Positions 1 through 9,318 of a DNA stretch of 64,000 nucleotides are shown here, in pieces; positions within the stretch are counted from its first letter, which is position 1; each line of letters starts with the position of its first letter. The translations under genes and the position numbers were made by a program. Location: NCBI RefSeq assembly GCF_015482765.1, contig NZ_JADMLB010000071.1:83328-147327 (forward strand). The letters run 5' to 3'. The DNA comes from Halodesulfovibrio sp. (GTDB lineage: Bacteria; Desulfobacterota; Desulfovibrionia; Desulfovibrionales; Desulfovibrionaceae). The notes beneath the pieces are model-generated. The model did not search any database, was not told the origin of the DNA, and saw only the letters and a program-made list of their open reading frames with translations.

Positions 1-66
1 GGCTTCAAAAAAGCGTACGTGACTCTGGCCGCAGGCGAAAAAATCGAATTCTTCGAGGGAGTGTAA
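1..66 (+). CDS. rplW: 50S ribosomal protein L23, C-terminal end (partial)
   Basis: The first 22 codons are open and end in TAA at 64-66. The peptide finishes with a lysine-rich strand and GEKIEFFEGV, the usual end of L23, a protein at the peptide exit tunnel that docks trigger factor and SRP. The stop lies 3 nt before rplB, which is the standard S10-operon order. Most of the gene is outside the window, so the name rests on the tail and its position. Confidence 0.85.
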   Translation, partial: GFKKAYVTLAAGEKIEFFEGV

Positions 67-69
67 GCA

Positions 70-900
70 ATGGCTGTTCGTAAGCTTAAGCCTACTTCTC
101 CGGGTCGTCGCTCCCAGACTATTTCCCTTTTCGAGGAAATCACTCGTAGCACCCCAGAGAAGTCTTTGACTGAAGGCCTGTCCAAAAAAGCAGGTCGCAA
201 CAACTACGGTCGTATTACTCAGCGTCGTCGTGGCGGTGGACACAAGCGTCTTTACCGTATCATCGATTTTAAACGTAACAAGTTCGATATCCCTGCAACT
301 ATTGCACACATCGAATACGACCCTAACCGTTCCGCTCGTATCGCACTTCTGCACTACGCAGACGGCGAGAAGCGTTACATCATTGCTCCAGTTGGCGTAA
401 AACAGGGTGATGTTATCATCGCAGGTGAAACTGCAGACATCAAACCTGGTAACGCTCTTCCAATGAGCAAGATTCCGGTTGGTACCATCATTCACAACAT
501 CGAGCTTGCTCCTGGCCGTGGCGGACAGTTCTGCCGTGCTGCTGGTGCATATGCACAGCTCGTTGCTAAAGAAGGTAAATACGCACTGTTGCGCATGCCT
601 TCCGGTGAAGTTCGCAAGGTTCTGTTAACCTGTATCGCAACTGTTGGTCAGGTTGGTAACGTAACTCACGAAAAAATTCGCATCGGTAAAGCTGGCCGTA
701 ACCGCTGGCTCGGTAACCGTCCGAAAGTTCGTGGTGTTGCAATGAACCCTATCGATCACCCACTCGGTGGTGGTGAAGGTCGCAGCTCTGGTGGTCGCCA
801 TCCGGTTACCCCATGGGGCGTACCTACCAAAGGCTACAAGACTCGCGACAAGAAGAAAGCTTCCAATAAGCTTATCGTTAAGCGTCGCGGTCAGAAGTAG
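70..900 (+). CDS. rplB: 50S ribosomal protein L2
   Basis: L2 is a primary 23S rRNA-binding protein needed for subunit joining and peptidyl-transferase centre assembly. The 276-residue length is normal. The C-terminal part carries the hallmark [20 protein letters not shown] segment with the conserved His, and the N-terminal half contains the OB-fold and SH3-like strands. It starts at ATG 70, directly after the rplW stop, and is followed 9 nt later by rpsS, so it is co-translated within the S10 operon. Confidence 0.98.
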   Translation: MAVRKLKPTSPGRRSQTISLFEEITRSTPEKSLTEGLSKKAGRNNYGRITQRRRGGGHKRLYRIIDFKRNKFDIPATIAHIEYDPNRSARIALLHYADGEKRYIIAPVGVKQGDVIIAGETADIKPGNALPMSKIPVGTIIHNIELAPGRGGQFCRAAGAYAQLVAKEGKYALLRMPSGEVRKVLLTCIATVGQVGNVTHEKIRIGKAGRNRWLGNRPKVRGVAMNPIDHPLGGGEGRSSGGRHPVTPWGVPTKGYKTRDKKKASNKLIVKRRGQK

Positions 901-909
901 GAGTAGAAA

Positions 910-1191
910 ATGCCTAGGTCTCTTAAAAAAGGTCCTTTTGTCGACGACCATCTTCTCCGAAAAGTTGAGAAGGCTCAGGAAAGTGGCGATCGCCGCGTGA
1001 TCAAGACTTGGTCCCGTCGTTCCATGATTCTTCCTGAAATGGTAGGCCTTACCTTTGCGGTTCATAATGGTAAGAAATTCATCCCTGTATTCGTGACCGA
1101 GAACATGGTTGGTCACAAATTCGGTGAATTCTCCCCGACCCGCACTTACTACGGCCATGCTGCCGACAAAAAGAGCAAGGCTAAACGCTAG
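910..1191 (+). CDS. rpsS: 30S ribosomal protein S19
   Basis: S19 lies in the head of the 30S subunit, pairs with S13 and contacts the A-site tRNA region. The protein has 93 residues, opens with [15 protein letters not shown] and contains the conserved TWSRRSMI and [14 protein letters not shown] blocks. An AGGAG sequence lies just before ATG 910. It sits between rplB and rplV as in nearly all bacteria. Confidence 0.98.
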   Translation: MPRSLKKGPFVDDHLLRKVEKAQESGDRRVIKTWSRRSMILPEMVGLTFAVHNGKKFIPVFVTENMVGHKFGEFSPTRTYYGHAADKKSKAKR

Positions 1192-1206
1192 GGCAGGTGA
1201 AGTAAT

Positions 1207-1539
1207 ATGCAAGCTCAAGCTACCGCCAAGTTCGTACGCGTATCTACACGCAAAACCCGTCTTGTTGCTAAAAACATCGTGGGTCTGCCAGTAGAAGACG
1301 CTGTAAATATCCTGAAGTTCACCCCGAACAAAGGTGCAGCCGTTATTTACAAAGTGCTGCACTCTGCAATCGCCAACGCCGAACAGGTGCCTGGCTCTGA
1401 TGTGGATGCTCTCGTGGTGAAACAGGTTATCGTCAACGAGGGTCCAACCTGGAAACGCTTTATGCCTCGTGCACAGGGTCGCGCAACTCGCATCCTGAAG
1501 CGTACCAGCCACATCACTGTCATTCTCGAAGAAAGTTAG
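1207..1539 (+). CDS. rplV: 50S ribosomal protein L22
   Basis: L22 lines the nascent-peptide exit tunnel. The 110-residue protein shows the family pattern: an N-terminal KFVRVSTRKTRLVA block, central helices, and the basic C-terminal hairpin PRAQGRATRILKRTSHI whose loop reaches into the tunnel. It starts at ATG 1207 after a GGTGA-type Shine-Dalgarno sequence and is followed 9 nt later by rpsC. Confidence 0.98.
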   Translation: MQAQATAKFVRVSTRKTRLVAKNIVGLPVEDAVNILKFTPNKGAAVIYKVLHSAIANAEQVPGSDVDALVVKQVIVNEGPTWKRFMPRAQGRATRILKRTSHITVILEES

Positions 1540-1548
1540 GATACAGTT

Positions 1549-2190
1549 ATGGGACAAAAAGTACATCCATATGGTTTCCGTCTTGGTTTTAACAAGAACT
1601 GGAGATCTCGCTGGTTCAGCAAAAAAGAATATCCTGCCTTTGTCTTCGAAGATAGCAAAATTCGTAAGTACGTAAAAAAGGCCCTGTATCATGCAGGTAT
1701 TGCTGACATTGAAATCGAACGCGCTGGCGGAAAAGTTCGTCTTATCCTTAGCACAGCACGTCCGGGTATTGTCATCGGCCGTAAGGGCGTAGAAATCGAA
1801 AAGCTTCGTGCTGATCTTCGTGGTAAATTCCAGCGTGAATTCTCCATCGAAGTTAACGAAATCCGTCGCCCTGAAACCAATGCACAGCTTGTAGCTGAAA
1901 ACATTGCTATGCAGCTGGAACGCCGTGTTGCTTTCCGCCGCGCTATGAAACGCACTGTTTCCATGGCTCGCAAGTTTGGTGCAGAAGGTATCAAAGTGTC
2001 TTGTGCTGGCCGTCTGGCAGGCGCTGAAATCGCACGTACCGAATGGTACCGCGAAGGTCAGGTTCCGCTTCAGACTCTCCGCGCTGATATCGATTACGGT
2101 TTTGCAGAAGCTTCTACCACTTACGGTATCATCGGTGTTAAAGTCTGGATCTACAAAGGCGAAATCCTTGACAGTGAGGTAGGGCAGTAA
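1549..2190 (+). CDS. rpsC: 30S ribosomal protein S3
   Basis: S3 forms part of the mRNA entry channel. The 213-residue protein begins [13 protein letters not shown]. It contains a type-II KH domain with the GRKG loop ([13 protein letters not shown]) and the C-terminal signature with [20 protein letters not shown]. Its TAA overlaps the ATG of rplP in the form TAATG, so the two genes are translationally coupled. Confidence 0.98.
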   Translation: MGQKVHPYGFRLGFNKNWRSRWFSKKEYPAFVFEDSKIRKYVKKALYHAGIADIEIERAGGKVRLILSTARPGIVIGRKGVEIEKLRADLRGKFQREFSIEVNEIRRPETNAQLVAENIAMQLERRVAFRRAMKRTVSMARKFGAEGIKVSCAGRLAGAEIARTEWYREGQVPLQTLRADIDYGFAEASTTYGIIGVKVWIYKGEILDSEVGQ

Positions 2191-2603
2191 TGCTTCAGCC
2201 TAGAAAGACTAAATTCCGTAAGCAGCAGACTGGCCGCCTTAAAGGCAAAGCCACTCGCGGTAATACCATTGCTTTCGGTGACATCGGTTTGAAAGCGCTC
2301 GAACATGGCAAGATCTCCAACCAGCAGATTGAATCTGCTCGTATTGCGATGATCCGTCACATTCGACGCGGTGGTAAAGTTTGGATCCGCATTTTCCCGG
2401 ATCACGTGAAAACCTCTAAGCCTCTTGAAGTTCGTCAGGGTAAAGGTAAGGGCGCACCATGTGGTTGGTACGCACCTGTTAAGCCTGGTCGTATCTTGTA
2501 CGAAATCAAGGGTGTTGATATCGAGCTTGCTAAAGAAGCGCTGAAACGTGCATCTTACAAGCTCCCTATCAAGACTACTATCGTGGTTAAGGAGGGGCTC
2601 TAG
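2190..2603 (+). CDS. rplP: 50S ribosomal protein L16
   Basis: L16 organises the A-site region of 23S rRNA. The 137-residue protein has the typical start [16 protein letters not shown], the internal [13 protein letters not shown] block, and [17 protein letters not shown] around residue 85. The start codon shares one base with the rpsC stop. Its downstream end carries AAGGAGGGGCTC, which doubles as the ribosome-binding site for rpmC. Confidence 0.98.
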   Translation: MLQPRKTKFRKQQTGRLKGKATRGNTIAFGDIGLKALEHGKISNQQIESARIAMIRHIRRGGKVWIRIFPDHVKTSKPLEVRQGKGKGAPCGWYAPVKPGRILYEIKGVDIELAKEALKRASYKLPIKTTIVVKEGL

Positions 2604-2604
2604 A

Positions 2605-2793
2605 ATGAAAGCCGCAGAACTTAAAAAACTTAGCGTTGAAGAACTCAACACTAAGCTGGAAGAAGCACGCAAGGAACTTTTTGACTTGCGTTTCAAGCAT
2701 GCAACTGCACAGCTTGATAACACTTCCGGTATTCCTGCTACAAAACGTGCTATTGCACGTATTTTGACCATTTTGAAGGAAAAGGGAGCGTAA
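2605..2793 (+). CDS. rpmC: 50S ribosomal protein L29
   Basis: This is a small two-helix protein at the exit tunnel (62 residues). ATG 2605 is chosen because it follows the Shine-Dalgarno sequence AAGGAGGGG and gives [20 protein letters not shown], the typical L29 start. A longer in-frame opening back to 2548 would overlap rplP and is not credible. The core helix ends [15 protein letters not shown]. It is one base from rpsQ. Confidence 0.97.
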   Translation: MKAAELKKLSVEELNTKLEEARKELFDLRFKHATAQLDNTSGIPATKRAIARILTILKEKGA

Positions 2794-2794
2794 A

Positions 2795-3061
2795 ATGTCC
2801 GAAGCTATTGAACAGCGGAAGGGTCGCGCGCTCGTTGGTACTGTTGTGAGTGACAAGAACGACAAAACTATTGTTGTTCGCGTTGAGACACTCGTGAAAC
2901 ACCCACTTCTCAAGAAGTACATTCGTCGTCGTAAGAAGTTTACTGCTCACGACCCTAACAACGAATGCAAAATGGGTGATAAAGTAAAAATCATCGAGTT
3001 CCGTCCACTCAGTCGCAACAAACGCTGGCATCTCGTTTCTGTTTTGGAAAAAGCCGTTTAG
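2795..3061 (+). CDS. rpsQ: 30S ribosomal protein S17
   Basis: S17 is an OB-fold primary 16S rRNA-binding protein. The 88-residue sequence has the family core [17 protein letters not shown], then [18 protein letters not shown] and the [18 protein letters not shown] block. It starts at ATG 2795 after AAGGGAG and lies between rpmC and rplN in the standard order. Confidence 0.97.
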   Translation: MSEAIEQRKGRALVGTVVSDKNDKTIVVRVETLVKHPLLKKYIRRRKKFTAHDPNNECKMGDKVKIIEFRPLSRNKRWHLVSVLEKAV

Positions 3062-3070
3062 GGGTTTGCT

Positions 3071-3439
3071 ATGATTCAGGTAGAATCTACTCTTGAAGTA
3101 GCGGACAACTCCGGTGCCAAAAAAGTTGCTTGTATTAAAGTTCTCGGCGGTTCTAAACGCCGTTACGCTTCTGTAGGCGACATCATCGTAGTATCCGTGA
3201 AAGAGGCTATGCCTCATTCTAAGGTGAAAAAAGGTGACGTGATGAAAGCTGTTGTTGTGCGCACGAAGAAAGAAATTCGTCGCGTTGACGGCACTTACAT
3301 CAAGTTCGACACCAACGCAGCAGTTGTGCTGAACAAACAGGGCGAACCTGTAGGTACACGTATCTTCGGTCCAGTAGCTCGCGAACTCCGCGGTAAAGGC
3401 TACATGAAGATTGTATCTCTCGCACCTGAGGTATTGTAG
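3071..3439 (+). CDS. rplN: 50S ribosomal protein L14
   Basis: L14 is at the subunit interface and binds the silencing factor RsfS. It has exactly the usual length (122 residues) and conserved blocks: [42 protein letters not shown] and the C-terminal [13 protein letters not shown]. It starts at ATG 3071 behind AGGGGT and is followed 8 nt later by rplX. Confidence 0.98.
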   Translation: MIQVESTLEVADNSGAKKVACIKVLGGSKRRYASVGDIIVVSVKEAMPHSKVKKGDVMKAVVVRTKKEIRRVDGTYIKFDTNAAVVLNKQGEPVGTRIFGPVARELRGKGYMKIVSLAPEVL

Positions 3440-3447
3440 GAGTAACC

Positions 3448-3771
3448 ATGAAACAGTATCGTATCCATAAAGACGACAAGGTCATGGTAACCTCCGGTAA
3501 GGACAAAGGCAAAATCGGCAAAGTTACCAAGATCCTTCGTAAGAAAGATCGCGTAATTGTCGAAGGTGCTAATATGGTTAAACGCCACACTAAGGCGAAC
3601 CCATATGCACAGCAGCCTGGTGGAATCGTCGAAAAAGAGATGCCAATTCACGTTTCTAACGTTATGGTTCTCTGCGGTGCATGTGCTGAGCCTACTCGTG
3701 TAGGTTACCGCCGTACCGAAGACGGTAAAAAAGTGCGCTTCTGCAAGAAGTGTAACGAAATCCTTGGGTAG
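3448..3771 (+). CDS. rplX: 50S ribosomal protein L24 with C-terminal zinc ribbon
   Basis: L24 is an assembly-initiating protein near the tunnel exit. The 107-residue protein has the KOW motif at the N-terminus ([16 protein letters not shown]) and the [17 protein letters not shown] block. At the C-terminus it has two CxxC pairs, Cys76/Cys79 and Cys99/Cys102, which should bind zinc; E. coli L24 lacks these. It sits between rplN and rplE as expected. Confidence 0.97.
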   Translation: MKQYRIHKDDKVMVTSGKDKGKIGKVTKILRKKDRVIVEGANMVKRHTKANPYAQQPGGIVEKEMPIHVSNVMVLCGACAEPTRVGYRRTEDGKKVRFCKKCNEILG

Positions 3772-3782
3772 GGTGAAAGACG

Positions 3783-4322
3783 ATGACCCGTCTGAATAAG
3801 ATCTATAATGAAAACGTGGTGCCGGCCTTGCAGAAAGAGTTCCAGTACAAAGGACCTATGCAGGTTCCCGGGCTGGAAAAGATCTCCCTCAATATCGGCC
3901 TTGGTGAAGCAAGCACAAACAACAAAATCCTCGAAGATGCTGTTGTTGCACTTACCGCCATTGCCGGTCAGAAGGCCGTTGTTACTCGTGCTAAGAAGTC
4001 TATCGCTGCATTTAAACTGCGTGAAGGCATGCCTATCGGCTGCCGTGTAACTCTTCGCGGTGCAGTAATGTGGGATTTCCTCGATAAGCTCGTTAACTTT
4101 GCACTGCCTCGTGTACGTGACTTCCGCGGTATCCCTGATCGTGGTTTTGATGGTCGTGGTAACTTTACTCTCGGTATCAAAGAACACACCATCTTCCCTG
4201 AAATGGAAGCTGACCGTGTTGACAATGCCTTTGGTATGAACATCACCATCGTTACTACCGCTTCCTCTGACAAAGAAGGCAAATTCCTGCTTGATCAGCT
4301 CGGAATGCCTTTCAAGAAGTAA
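3783..4322 (+). CDS. rplE: 50S ribosomal protein L5
   Basis: L5 binds 5S rRNA and contacts the P-site tRNA. The 179-residue protein shows [37 protein letters not shown], the RDFRGIP block and the C-terminal [10 protein letters not shown] segment. It starts at ATG 3783 and is followed by rpsN after a GGAGAA Shine-Dalgarno sequence. Nothing is unusual. Confidence 0.98.
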   Translation: MTRLNKIYNENVVPALQKEFQYKGPMQVPGLEKISLNIGLGEASTNNKILEDAVVALTAIAGQKAVVTRAKKSIAAFKLREGMPIGCRVTLRGAVMWDFLDKLVNFALPRVRDFRGIPDRGFDGRGNFTLGIKEHTIFPEMEADRVDNAFGMNITIVTTASSDKEGKFLLDQLGMPFKK

Positions 4323-4334
4323 GGAGAACCAAAG

Positions 4335-4520
4335 ATGTCTCGTAAGTCTCTTGAAGTAAAAGCTGCGCGCAAACCTAAGTTTAGCGCGCGTGCATACAAT
4401 CGTTGTCCTATTTGTGGACGCCCGCGCGCATTCATGCGTCGCTTCGGCATTTGCCGTATCTGCTTCCGCCAGATGTCTCTGCGCGGTGAGCTCCCAGGCG
4501 TTCGTAAATCGAGCTGGTAA
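4335..4520 (+). CDS. rpsN: 30S ribosomal protein S14, zinc-binding short form
   Basis: This is a 61-residue protein of the short, zinc-binding S14 type (RpsZ). The motif C-x2-C-x12-C-x2-C is intact (CPICGRP ... CRICFR). Long-form S14 proteins of enterobacteria are about 100 residues and lack these cysteines. It assembles late into the 30S head. It lies between rplE and rpsH, the usual place in the spc operon. Confidence 0.97.
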   Translation: MSRKSLEVKAARKPKFSARAYNRCPICGRPRAFMRRFGICRICFRQMSLRGELPGVRKSSW

Positions 4521-4537
4521 GTCACAAGGAGTTTTAG

Positions 4538-4918
4538 ATGCTGACTGATCCTATTGCTGACATGCTTACACGTGTCCGCAACGCGCACTTGGCCCTTCAT
4601 AAGGAAGTGAGTGTGCCGCGCTCGAAGATGAAGGAATCCATTGCCTCCATCCTCAAGGCTGAGGGATACGTAAACGACTACACTGTTGAAGATCGTGAAA
4701 TCAAGATCACTTTGAAATACGTTAAAGGTAAAGCTGTAATCGCTGGCCTTAAACGTATCTCTAAGCCAGGACGTCGTGTTTACGTTGGTGCTCAGGATGT
4801 ACCGTCCGTTCAGAACGGTCTCGGTATTTGTATCCTGTCCACTTCCCGTGGTGTACTAGAAGGAAACGCTGCCAAAGAAGCTAATGCTGGCGGCGAAATC
4901 CTCTGCGAAATCTGGTAG
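4538..4918 (+). CDS. rpsH: 30S ribosomal protein S8
   Basis: S8 binds the central domain of 16S rRNA and in E. coli represses the spc operon. The 126-residue protein begins [16 protein letters not shown] and has the C-terminal rRNA-binding signature [23 protein letters not shown] clear AAGGAG lies before ATG 4538. I saw no obvious copy of the S8 target site in this stretch, but this needs an RNA-motif search. Confidence 0.98.
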   Translation: MLTDPIADMLTRVRNAHLALHKEVSVPRSKMKESIASILKAEGYVNDYTVEDREIKITLKYVKGKAVIAGLKRISKPGRRVYVGAQDVPSVQNGLGICILSTSRGVLEGNAAKEANAGGEILCEIW

Positions 4919-4929
4919 CGGGTGCAGTC

Positions 4930-5466
4930 ATGTCACGTATTGGTAAGCAGCCAGTAGCAATTCCTTCCGGCGTTGAAGTGAAAATTGCTGGCGAAGCTAT
5001 TAATGTAAAGGGCCCTAAGGGCAGTATTTCTACTCCTGTGGAAGCTACCCTCAATTACGAAATTGCTGACGGCAACGTAGTAATTACCCGCAAAGATGAG
5101 TCCCGCGTAGCACGTGCACAGCACGGCCTGCGTCGTACTCTCGTTGCTAACTGCATCGAAGGTGTAAGCAAAGGCTTCTCCAAAACTCTCGAAGTTAACG
5201 GTGTTGGTTACAAAGTTGCGGTAAAGGGAAAAAATGTTGAACTTGCAGTTGGGTTCTCCCATCCTGTTGTTATGCCTCTTCCGGAAGGTCTCGAGGCTAA
5301 AGCAGAGGGTAACAAGCTGACAATTAGCGGCATCGATAAGCAGCTCGTAGGTGAGTTTGCAGCTACCGTTCGTCGTGTACGTCCGCCAGAACCTTACAAA
5401 GGCAAGGGCATTAAATACGATAATGAGCAGATCCGCCGCAAAGCCGGTAAATCTGCAGGTAAATAG
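4930..5466 (+). CDS. rplF: 50S ribosomal protein L6
   Basis: L6 lies near the GTPase-associated region. The 178-residue protein has two repeats of the same alpha/beta fold and the C-terminal signature [20 protein letters not shown]. The start [17 protein letters not shown] is typical. ATG 4930 follows rpsH by 11 nt and rplR begins 14 nt after its stop. Confidence 0.98.
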   Translation: MSRIGKQPVAIPSGVEVKIAGEAINVKGPKGSISTPVEATLNYEIADGNVVITRKDESRVARAQHGLRRTLVANCIEGVSKGFSKTLEVNGVGYKVAVKGKNVELAVGFSHPVVMPLPEGLEAKAEGNKLTISGIDKQLVGEFAATVRRVRPPEPYKGKGIKYDNEQIRRKAGKSAGK

Positions 5467-5480
5467 GCAGGTGTAGACAG

Positions 5481-5837
5481 ATGAAGTCCAAGAACGAAAA
5501 AAGGCTGCGTCGTAAAGTTCGCATCCGGAAAAAGATTTCAGGCACTGCTGAATGTCCGCGTCTCGTTGTCTTCAGGTCTAACCTGCATATCTACGCTCAG
5601 CTCGTGGACGACTGCAAAGGTGCAACCATTGCAGCAGCATCCACGCTGACTCTTAGCAAAGACGGCGAAGCTCTTAAATCCAACAAGGCTTCTGCAGCCA
5701 AGGTTGGCACAGAAATCGCTCGCCTTGCTAAGGAACAGAAAATCGAGCGCGTAGTGTTCGACCGTAACGGCTACATCTATCATGGCCGCATCCAGGCAAT
5801 TGCTGATGCAGCTCGTGAAGCAGGCCTGAAATTTTAA
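5481..5837 (+). CDS. rplR: 50S ribosomal protein L18
   Basis: L18 delivers 5S rRNA together with L5. The 118-residue protein has the basic N-terminal tail, the [19 protein letters not shown] block and the conserved [21 protein letters not shown] end. It is between rplF and rpsE in the standard order. Confidence 0.98.
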   Translation: MKSKNEKRLRRKVRIRKKISGTAECPRLVVFRSNLHIYAQLVDDCKGATIAAASTLTLSKDGEALKSNKASAAKVGTEIARLAKEQKIERVVFDRNGYIYHGRIQAIADAAREAGLKF

Positions 5838-5854
5838 CAGGTATAGGTATAGTC

Positions 5855-6346
5855 ATGGAACAAAACGAACTCGGTTTGATTGAAAAGATTGTCTATCTCA
5901 ACCGCGTTGCGAAAGTTGTAAAGGGCGGACGCCGTTTCAGCTTCTCCGCATTGGTTGTTGTTGGCGACGGTCAGGGCAATGTAGGTTTCGGCCTCGGTAA
6001 AGCACAGGAAGTTCCTGAAGCTTTGCGTAAAGCCTCTGAGCGTGCAAAAAGAGACATGGTTCAGATCTCATTGGTTGACGGTACCTTGCCTTATGAGGTA
6101 TTAGGACGATTCGGCGCTGGTCGTGTACTTTTGAAGCCTGCTTCAAAAGGTACTGGTATCATTGCCGGTGGCCCGGTACGTGCTATTATGGAAGCTGTTG
6201 GTGTAACTGATATTCTTGCAAAAGCTATCGGTACCAACAACCCACATAACGTACTCCGTGCAACCATGGCTGGTCTGACATCCCTGCGCAGTGCTGACTA
6301 TGTTGGTTCATTGCGTGGTAAGAAGCTCGAAGCTCCTAGGAAGTAG
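5855..6346 (+). CDS. rpsE: 30S ribosomal protein S5
   Basis: S5 acts in decoding fidelity and at the mRNA entry. The 163-residue protein has the S5 signature ([20 protein letters not shown]) with the spectinomycin-loop region, then [13 protein letters not shown] and the C-terminal domain with [16 protein letters not shown] 5855 gives [17 protein letters not shown], slightly shorter at the front than in E. coli. Confidence 0.98.
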   Translation: MEQNELGLIEKIVYLNRVAKVVKGGRRFSFSALVVVGDGQGNVGFGLGKAQEVPEALRKASERAKRDMVQISLVDGTLPYEVLGRFGAGRVLLKPASKGTGIIAGGPVRAIMEAVGVTDILAKAIGTNNPHNVLRATMAGLTSLRSADYVGSLRGKKLEAPRK

Positions 6347-6354
6347 GTATAGCC

Positions 6355-6525
6355 ATGATCAAGGTTAAACTTGTACGTAGCCGGATCGGCTCTCTCCCTA
6401 AACAGCGTGCTGTATTGGACGCTCTGGGCCTGAAAAAGATCCGTCAGGAAAAACAGTTTAAGGACAATGCTGCAGTGCGCGGTATGATTGCTAAAGTTTC
6501 TCATATGGTGGAGGTTACGGAGTAA
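6355..6525 (+). CDS. rpmD: 50S ribosomal protein L30
   Basis: This small gene of 56 codons plus stop lies in the gap between rpsE and rplO. ATG 6355 gives MIKVKLVRSRIGSLPKQRAV and later ALGLKKIRQEKQFKDNAAVRG and MIAKVSHMVEV, the full length of bacterial L30. Its TAA overlaps the ATG of rplO (TAATG), so translation is coupled. The gene is easily missed because it is short. Confidence 0.97.
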   Translation: MIKVKLVRSRIGSLPKQRAVLDALGLKKIRQEKQFKDNAAVRGMIAKVSHMVEVTE

Positions 6526-6974
6526 TGCAACTTCACGAACTTTTCCCATTTAAAGAGGAACGCAAGCAGCGTCGTCGTATCGGTCGTGGCTCCGGCTCAG
6601 GCTGGGGTAAGACTGCAGCAAAAGGTCATAAAGGTCAGAATGCTCGCTCTGGCGGCGGCGTTCGTCCAGGTTTCGAAGGTGGCCAGATGCCTCTGGCTCG
6701 TCGTCTGCCTAAGCGTGGTTTCTCCAACGCTAAGTTTAAAGCAGAATACGACGTGATCAATCTTGATCGCCTTGTTGAAGCATTTGAGGGTCAGAAATCT
6801 ATCTCCCTCGAGGACATCTACGCACGCGGTCTTGCTAAGAACGGTGCAGCTGTTAAAATTCTCGGTCGCGGCGAAATGACTGCTGCGCTGACAATTGAAG
6901 CTCACAAGTTCACTGCTTCTGCACTTGAAAAAATCCAAAACGCCGGCGGCGAAGCCAAGGCGCTTGAAGGGTAG
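6525..6974 (+). CDS. rplO: 50S ribosomal protein L15
   Basis: L15 is a late-assembly 50S protein. The 149-residue sequence has the glycine-rich N-terminal extension (RRIGRGSGSGWGKTAAKGHKG, then the RSGGGVRPGFEGGQMPLARR region) and the C-terminal globular part ending in the L15 signature with KILGRGEMTAALTIEAHKF. It is followed 7 nt later by secY. Confidence 0.98.
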   Translation: MQLHELFPFKEERKQRRRIGRGSGSGWGKTAAKGHKGQNARSGGGVRPGFEGGQMPLARRLPKRGFSNAKFKAEYDVINLDRLVEAFEGQKSISLEDIYARGLAKNGAAVKILGRGEMTAALTIEAHKFTASALEKIQNAGGEAKALEG

Positions 6975-6981
6975 GTAAAAC

Positions 6982-8295
6982 GTGGCGCTCAGTGGTGTTG
7001 ATAATCTGGCGAAACAGCCAGAACTGAAAAAGAAATTGTTGTGGACCTTCTTCTTACTCGCTGTATACCGTATCGGTATTCATGTACCTGTTCCAGGTGT
7101 TGACACGGCAGCGTTGTCTGATTTCTTTGCCAGCGTTCAAAACACCCTGTTCGGCCTGTTTGACATGTTTTCCGGGGGCGGACTTCGAAATCTGTCGATT
7201 TTCGCCCTCGGCATCATGCCCTATATTTCTGCCTCTATTATCGTGCAGCTTTTGCAGGTAGTTTCACCTGATCTTAAGCGTATGGCAAAAGAGGAGGGGG
7301 CTTCTGGTCGCCAGAAGATTACCCAGTACACTCGATATGGTACTGTTCTCATTACTATTATCCAGGGTCTGGGTATTGCTGTTGGTCTGGAAAGTATGAC
7401 CAGTCCAATTGGCGCACCAGTTGTACTTACAGCCGGATGGGCTTTCCGACTCACCACTATCATCACGCTTACCGCAGGTACCGTTTTGATTATGTGGATT
7501 GGCGAGCAAATTACTGAAAAAGGTGTTGGGAACGGAATTTCCTTAATCATCTTTGCCGGTATTATTGCTGGTCTTCCGGGTGCCCTGCTTAGATCCTTTA
7601 ACCTCGTTGGCGCGGGTGAACTCAGCATTTTTGTTGGTATTCTCATCCTTGCCATCATGGCTGCCGTACTGGCATTTATTGTCTTCATGGAGCGTGGTCA
7701 GCGCCGTATCCCTATTCATTATGCTAAGCGTCAAATGGGTAGGAAAATGGTCGGCGGTCAGACAACACACCTTCCACTGCGAATTAACACAGCTGGTGTT
7801 ATTCCTCCAATTTTTGCTTCTTCACTGCTTATGTTCCCGGCTACAATCGGTACATTCGCACCTGATGTAGAATGGATTCAGCAGTTCTCAGCATGGTTCG
7901 CTCCGCAGACAATTATATATAACATCATTTTCATCGCTCTCATTCTGTTCTTCTGTTTCTTCTACACAGCAATTGTTTTCGATCCAAAAGACATTGCTGA
8001 AAACTTGAAGAATTCAGGTGGATTTATTCCCGGTATTCGTCCGGGTGTAAAAACAAAAGAATACATTGATAAGGTTCTTTCCAGAATCACTCTCTGGGGT
8101 GCCTTTTACATCGCAGCTATCTGTGTTCTTCCGATGCTTCTCATTGCAAAACTCAACGTACCGTTCTACTTTGGTGGAACAAGTCTTCTGATTATCGTTG
8201 GGGTAGCAATGGACTTCATGTCACAGGTAGAGTCTCACATGATCTCTCGCCAATATGAAGGGCTTATGAGTAAGTCCAAAAAAGGTAGAAAGTAG
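6982..8295 (+). CDS. secY: Protein translocase channel subunit SecY
   Basis: SecY is the pore of the SecYEG translocon in the inner membrane. The 437-residue protein has about ten hydrophobic segments and the family motifs: PVPGVD near residue 35, the plug region FDMFSGGGLRNLSIFALGIMPYI, the cytosolic loop RRIPIHYAKR and the C-terminal block with GFIPGIRPG. The start is GTG 6982, placed 7 nt after rplO and before map, as in many bacteria. Antisense reading frames here are composition artefacts. Confidence 0.97.
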   Translation: MALSGVDNLAKQPELKKKLLWTFFLLAVYRIGIHVPVPGVDTAALSDFFASVQNTLFGLFDMFSGGGLRNLSIFALGIMPYISASIIVQLLQVVSPDLKRMAKEEGASGRQKITQYTRYGTVLITIIQGLGIAVGLESMTSPIGAPVVLTAGWAFRLTTIITLTAGTVLIMWIGEQITEKGVGNGISLIIFAGIIAGLPGALLRSFNLVGAGELSIFVGILILAIMAAVLAFIVFMERGQRRIPIHYAKRQMGRKMVGGQTTHLPLRINTAGVIPPIFASSLLMFPATIGTFAPDVEWIQQFSAWFAPQTIIYNIIFIALILFFCFFYTAIVFDPKDIAENLKNSGGFIPGIRPGVKTKEYIDKVLSRITLWGAFYIAAICVLPMLLIAKLNVPFYFGGTSLLIIVGVAMDFMSQVESHMISRQYEGLMSKSKKGRK

Positions 8296-8297
8296 AA

Positions 8298-9065
8298 GTG
8301 AAAAAATACCGCGGTGTTTTTTTAAAAAATGAGAAAGAAATTGGCCTCCTTCGGGAGGCCAATCGAATTGGTGCTATCATTCTTGACGTCCTGGGTGAAC
8401 ATGTTCGCCCAGGCGTTAAGACTATCTTTTTCCATGAACTGACAATGAACTTGTGCAAACAGTTCAATGTTAAGCCAGCATTTCTTGGTCTCTATGGTTT
8501 CCCATATTCTTTATGTTGCTCCGTTAACGAAGAAATCGTTCACGGTTTCCCATCTGATCGGGAGCTTAAAGAGGGCGACATCGTTTCTTTTGATGTTGGT
8601 GTACTCTACGAAGGTTTTTATGGTGACAACGCCAGGACTTTTGCGGTAGGTACTGTTTCGGAAAAAGCACAAAAGCTTATCGATGTAACTCGTGAATCTC
8701 TCATGAAGGGCATCGAGCAAGCACGTCCTGGAAATAATCTTAATGATGTTTCCAGAGCAGTTCAGGAACATGCTGAATCTCATGGATTCGGTATCGTCCG
8801 TCGATTTGTGGGGCATGGTGTTGGCCGTAAGCTTCACGAAAAACCGGAAGTCCCGAACTTTGTTCCGCAGGGTAATGCGGGACTCCCACTGAAAGCAGGA
8901 ATGGTTATTGCCATTGAGCCAATGGTTACTGAAGGTTCATATGAAGTTGATATTCTCGACGACAAATGGACTGCTGTAACTAAGGACAGAAAGCTTTCTG
9001 CTCATTTTGAGCATTCTATTGCTATTACATCAGGCGGCCCAGTTATTCTGAGTTTGTCTGATTAA
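8298..9065 (+). CDS. map: Methionine aminopeptidase, type I
   Basis: This enzyme removes the initiator methionine from nascent proteins. The 255-residue length matches type Ia enzymes. The five metal ligands can be placed: two Asp in FDVGVLYEGFYGDNART, His in FVGHGVGRKLHE, Glu in AIEPMVTEG and Glu in HFEHSIAIT. The start is GTG 8298, 2 nt after the secY stop, so expression is coupled to secY. A terminator-like hairpin lies about 60 nt downstream. Confidence 0.96.
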   Translation: MKKYRGVFLKNEKEIGLLREANRIGAIILDVLGEHVRPGVKTIFFHELTMNLCKQFNVKPAFLGLYGFPYSLCCSVNEEIVHGFPSDRELKEGDIVSFDVGVLYEGFYGDNARTFAVGTVSEKAQKLIDVTRESLMKGIEQARPGNNLNDVSRAVQEHAESHGFGIVRRFVGHGVGRKLHEKPEVPNFVPQGNAGLPLKAGMVIAIEPMVTEGSYEVDILDDKWTAVTKDRKLSAHFEHSIAITSGGPVILSLSD

Positions 9066-9127
9066 TTGAGTCAATACTTGTTATTTGTGTTGACTACTTG
9101 TGGAACTTGGTGTTACTGACCTCAGTT

Positions 9128-9152
9128 CTGGGCTTGTTAAAGCTCAGTTTTT
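9128..9152 (+). terminator. Attenuator-like hairpin between map and rpmJ
   Basis: CTGGGCTT (9128-9135) pairs with AAGCTCAG (9140-9147), 8 bp with one G-U pair, and is followed by TTTTT. It lies in a 121-nt gap inside the otherwise compact cluster. It would reduce read-through from secY-map into rpmJ-rpsM; the ribosomal genes downstream probably also have their own promoter, which I could not place with confidence. Confidence 0.5.
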
Positions 9153-9186
9153 GTTGTGTCAGAAGATCCAGACTATGGAGTCAAAG

Positions 9187-9300
9187 ATGAAAGTCAGGCC
9201 TTCAGTTAAGAAAATGTGCTCTAAGTGCAAGGTTATCCGGCGCAAGGGCATCCTGAGAGTCATTTGCGAAAATCCCCGACATAAACAGCGTCAGGGCTAA
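9187..9300 (+). CDS. rpmJ: 50S ribosomal protein L36, zinc-binding form
   Basis: This is a 37-residue protein, [20 protein letters not shown] and onward. The zinc ligands Cys11, Cys14, Cys27 and His32 are all present, so this is the zinc-dependent form. ATG 9187 is chosen because it gives exactly the L36 sequence; an upstream GTG would add 29 residues without homology. It precedes rpsM, the usual start of the alpha operon. Confidence 0.97.
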   Translation: MKVRPSVKKMCSKCKVIRRKGILRVICENPRHKQRQG

Positions 9301-9318
9301 GCATACCAGGAGTAAATT

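Noticed and set aside
625..1692. A 355-codon open frame on the minus strand across rplB-rpsC
   Set aside because: It lies antisense to four certain ribosomal genes, has no homology I recognise and no ribosome-binding site. Strong codon bias in ribosomal genes opens antisense frames.
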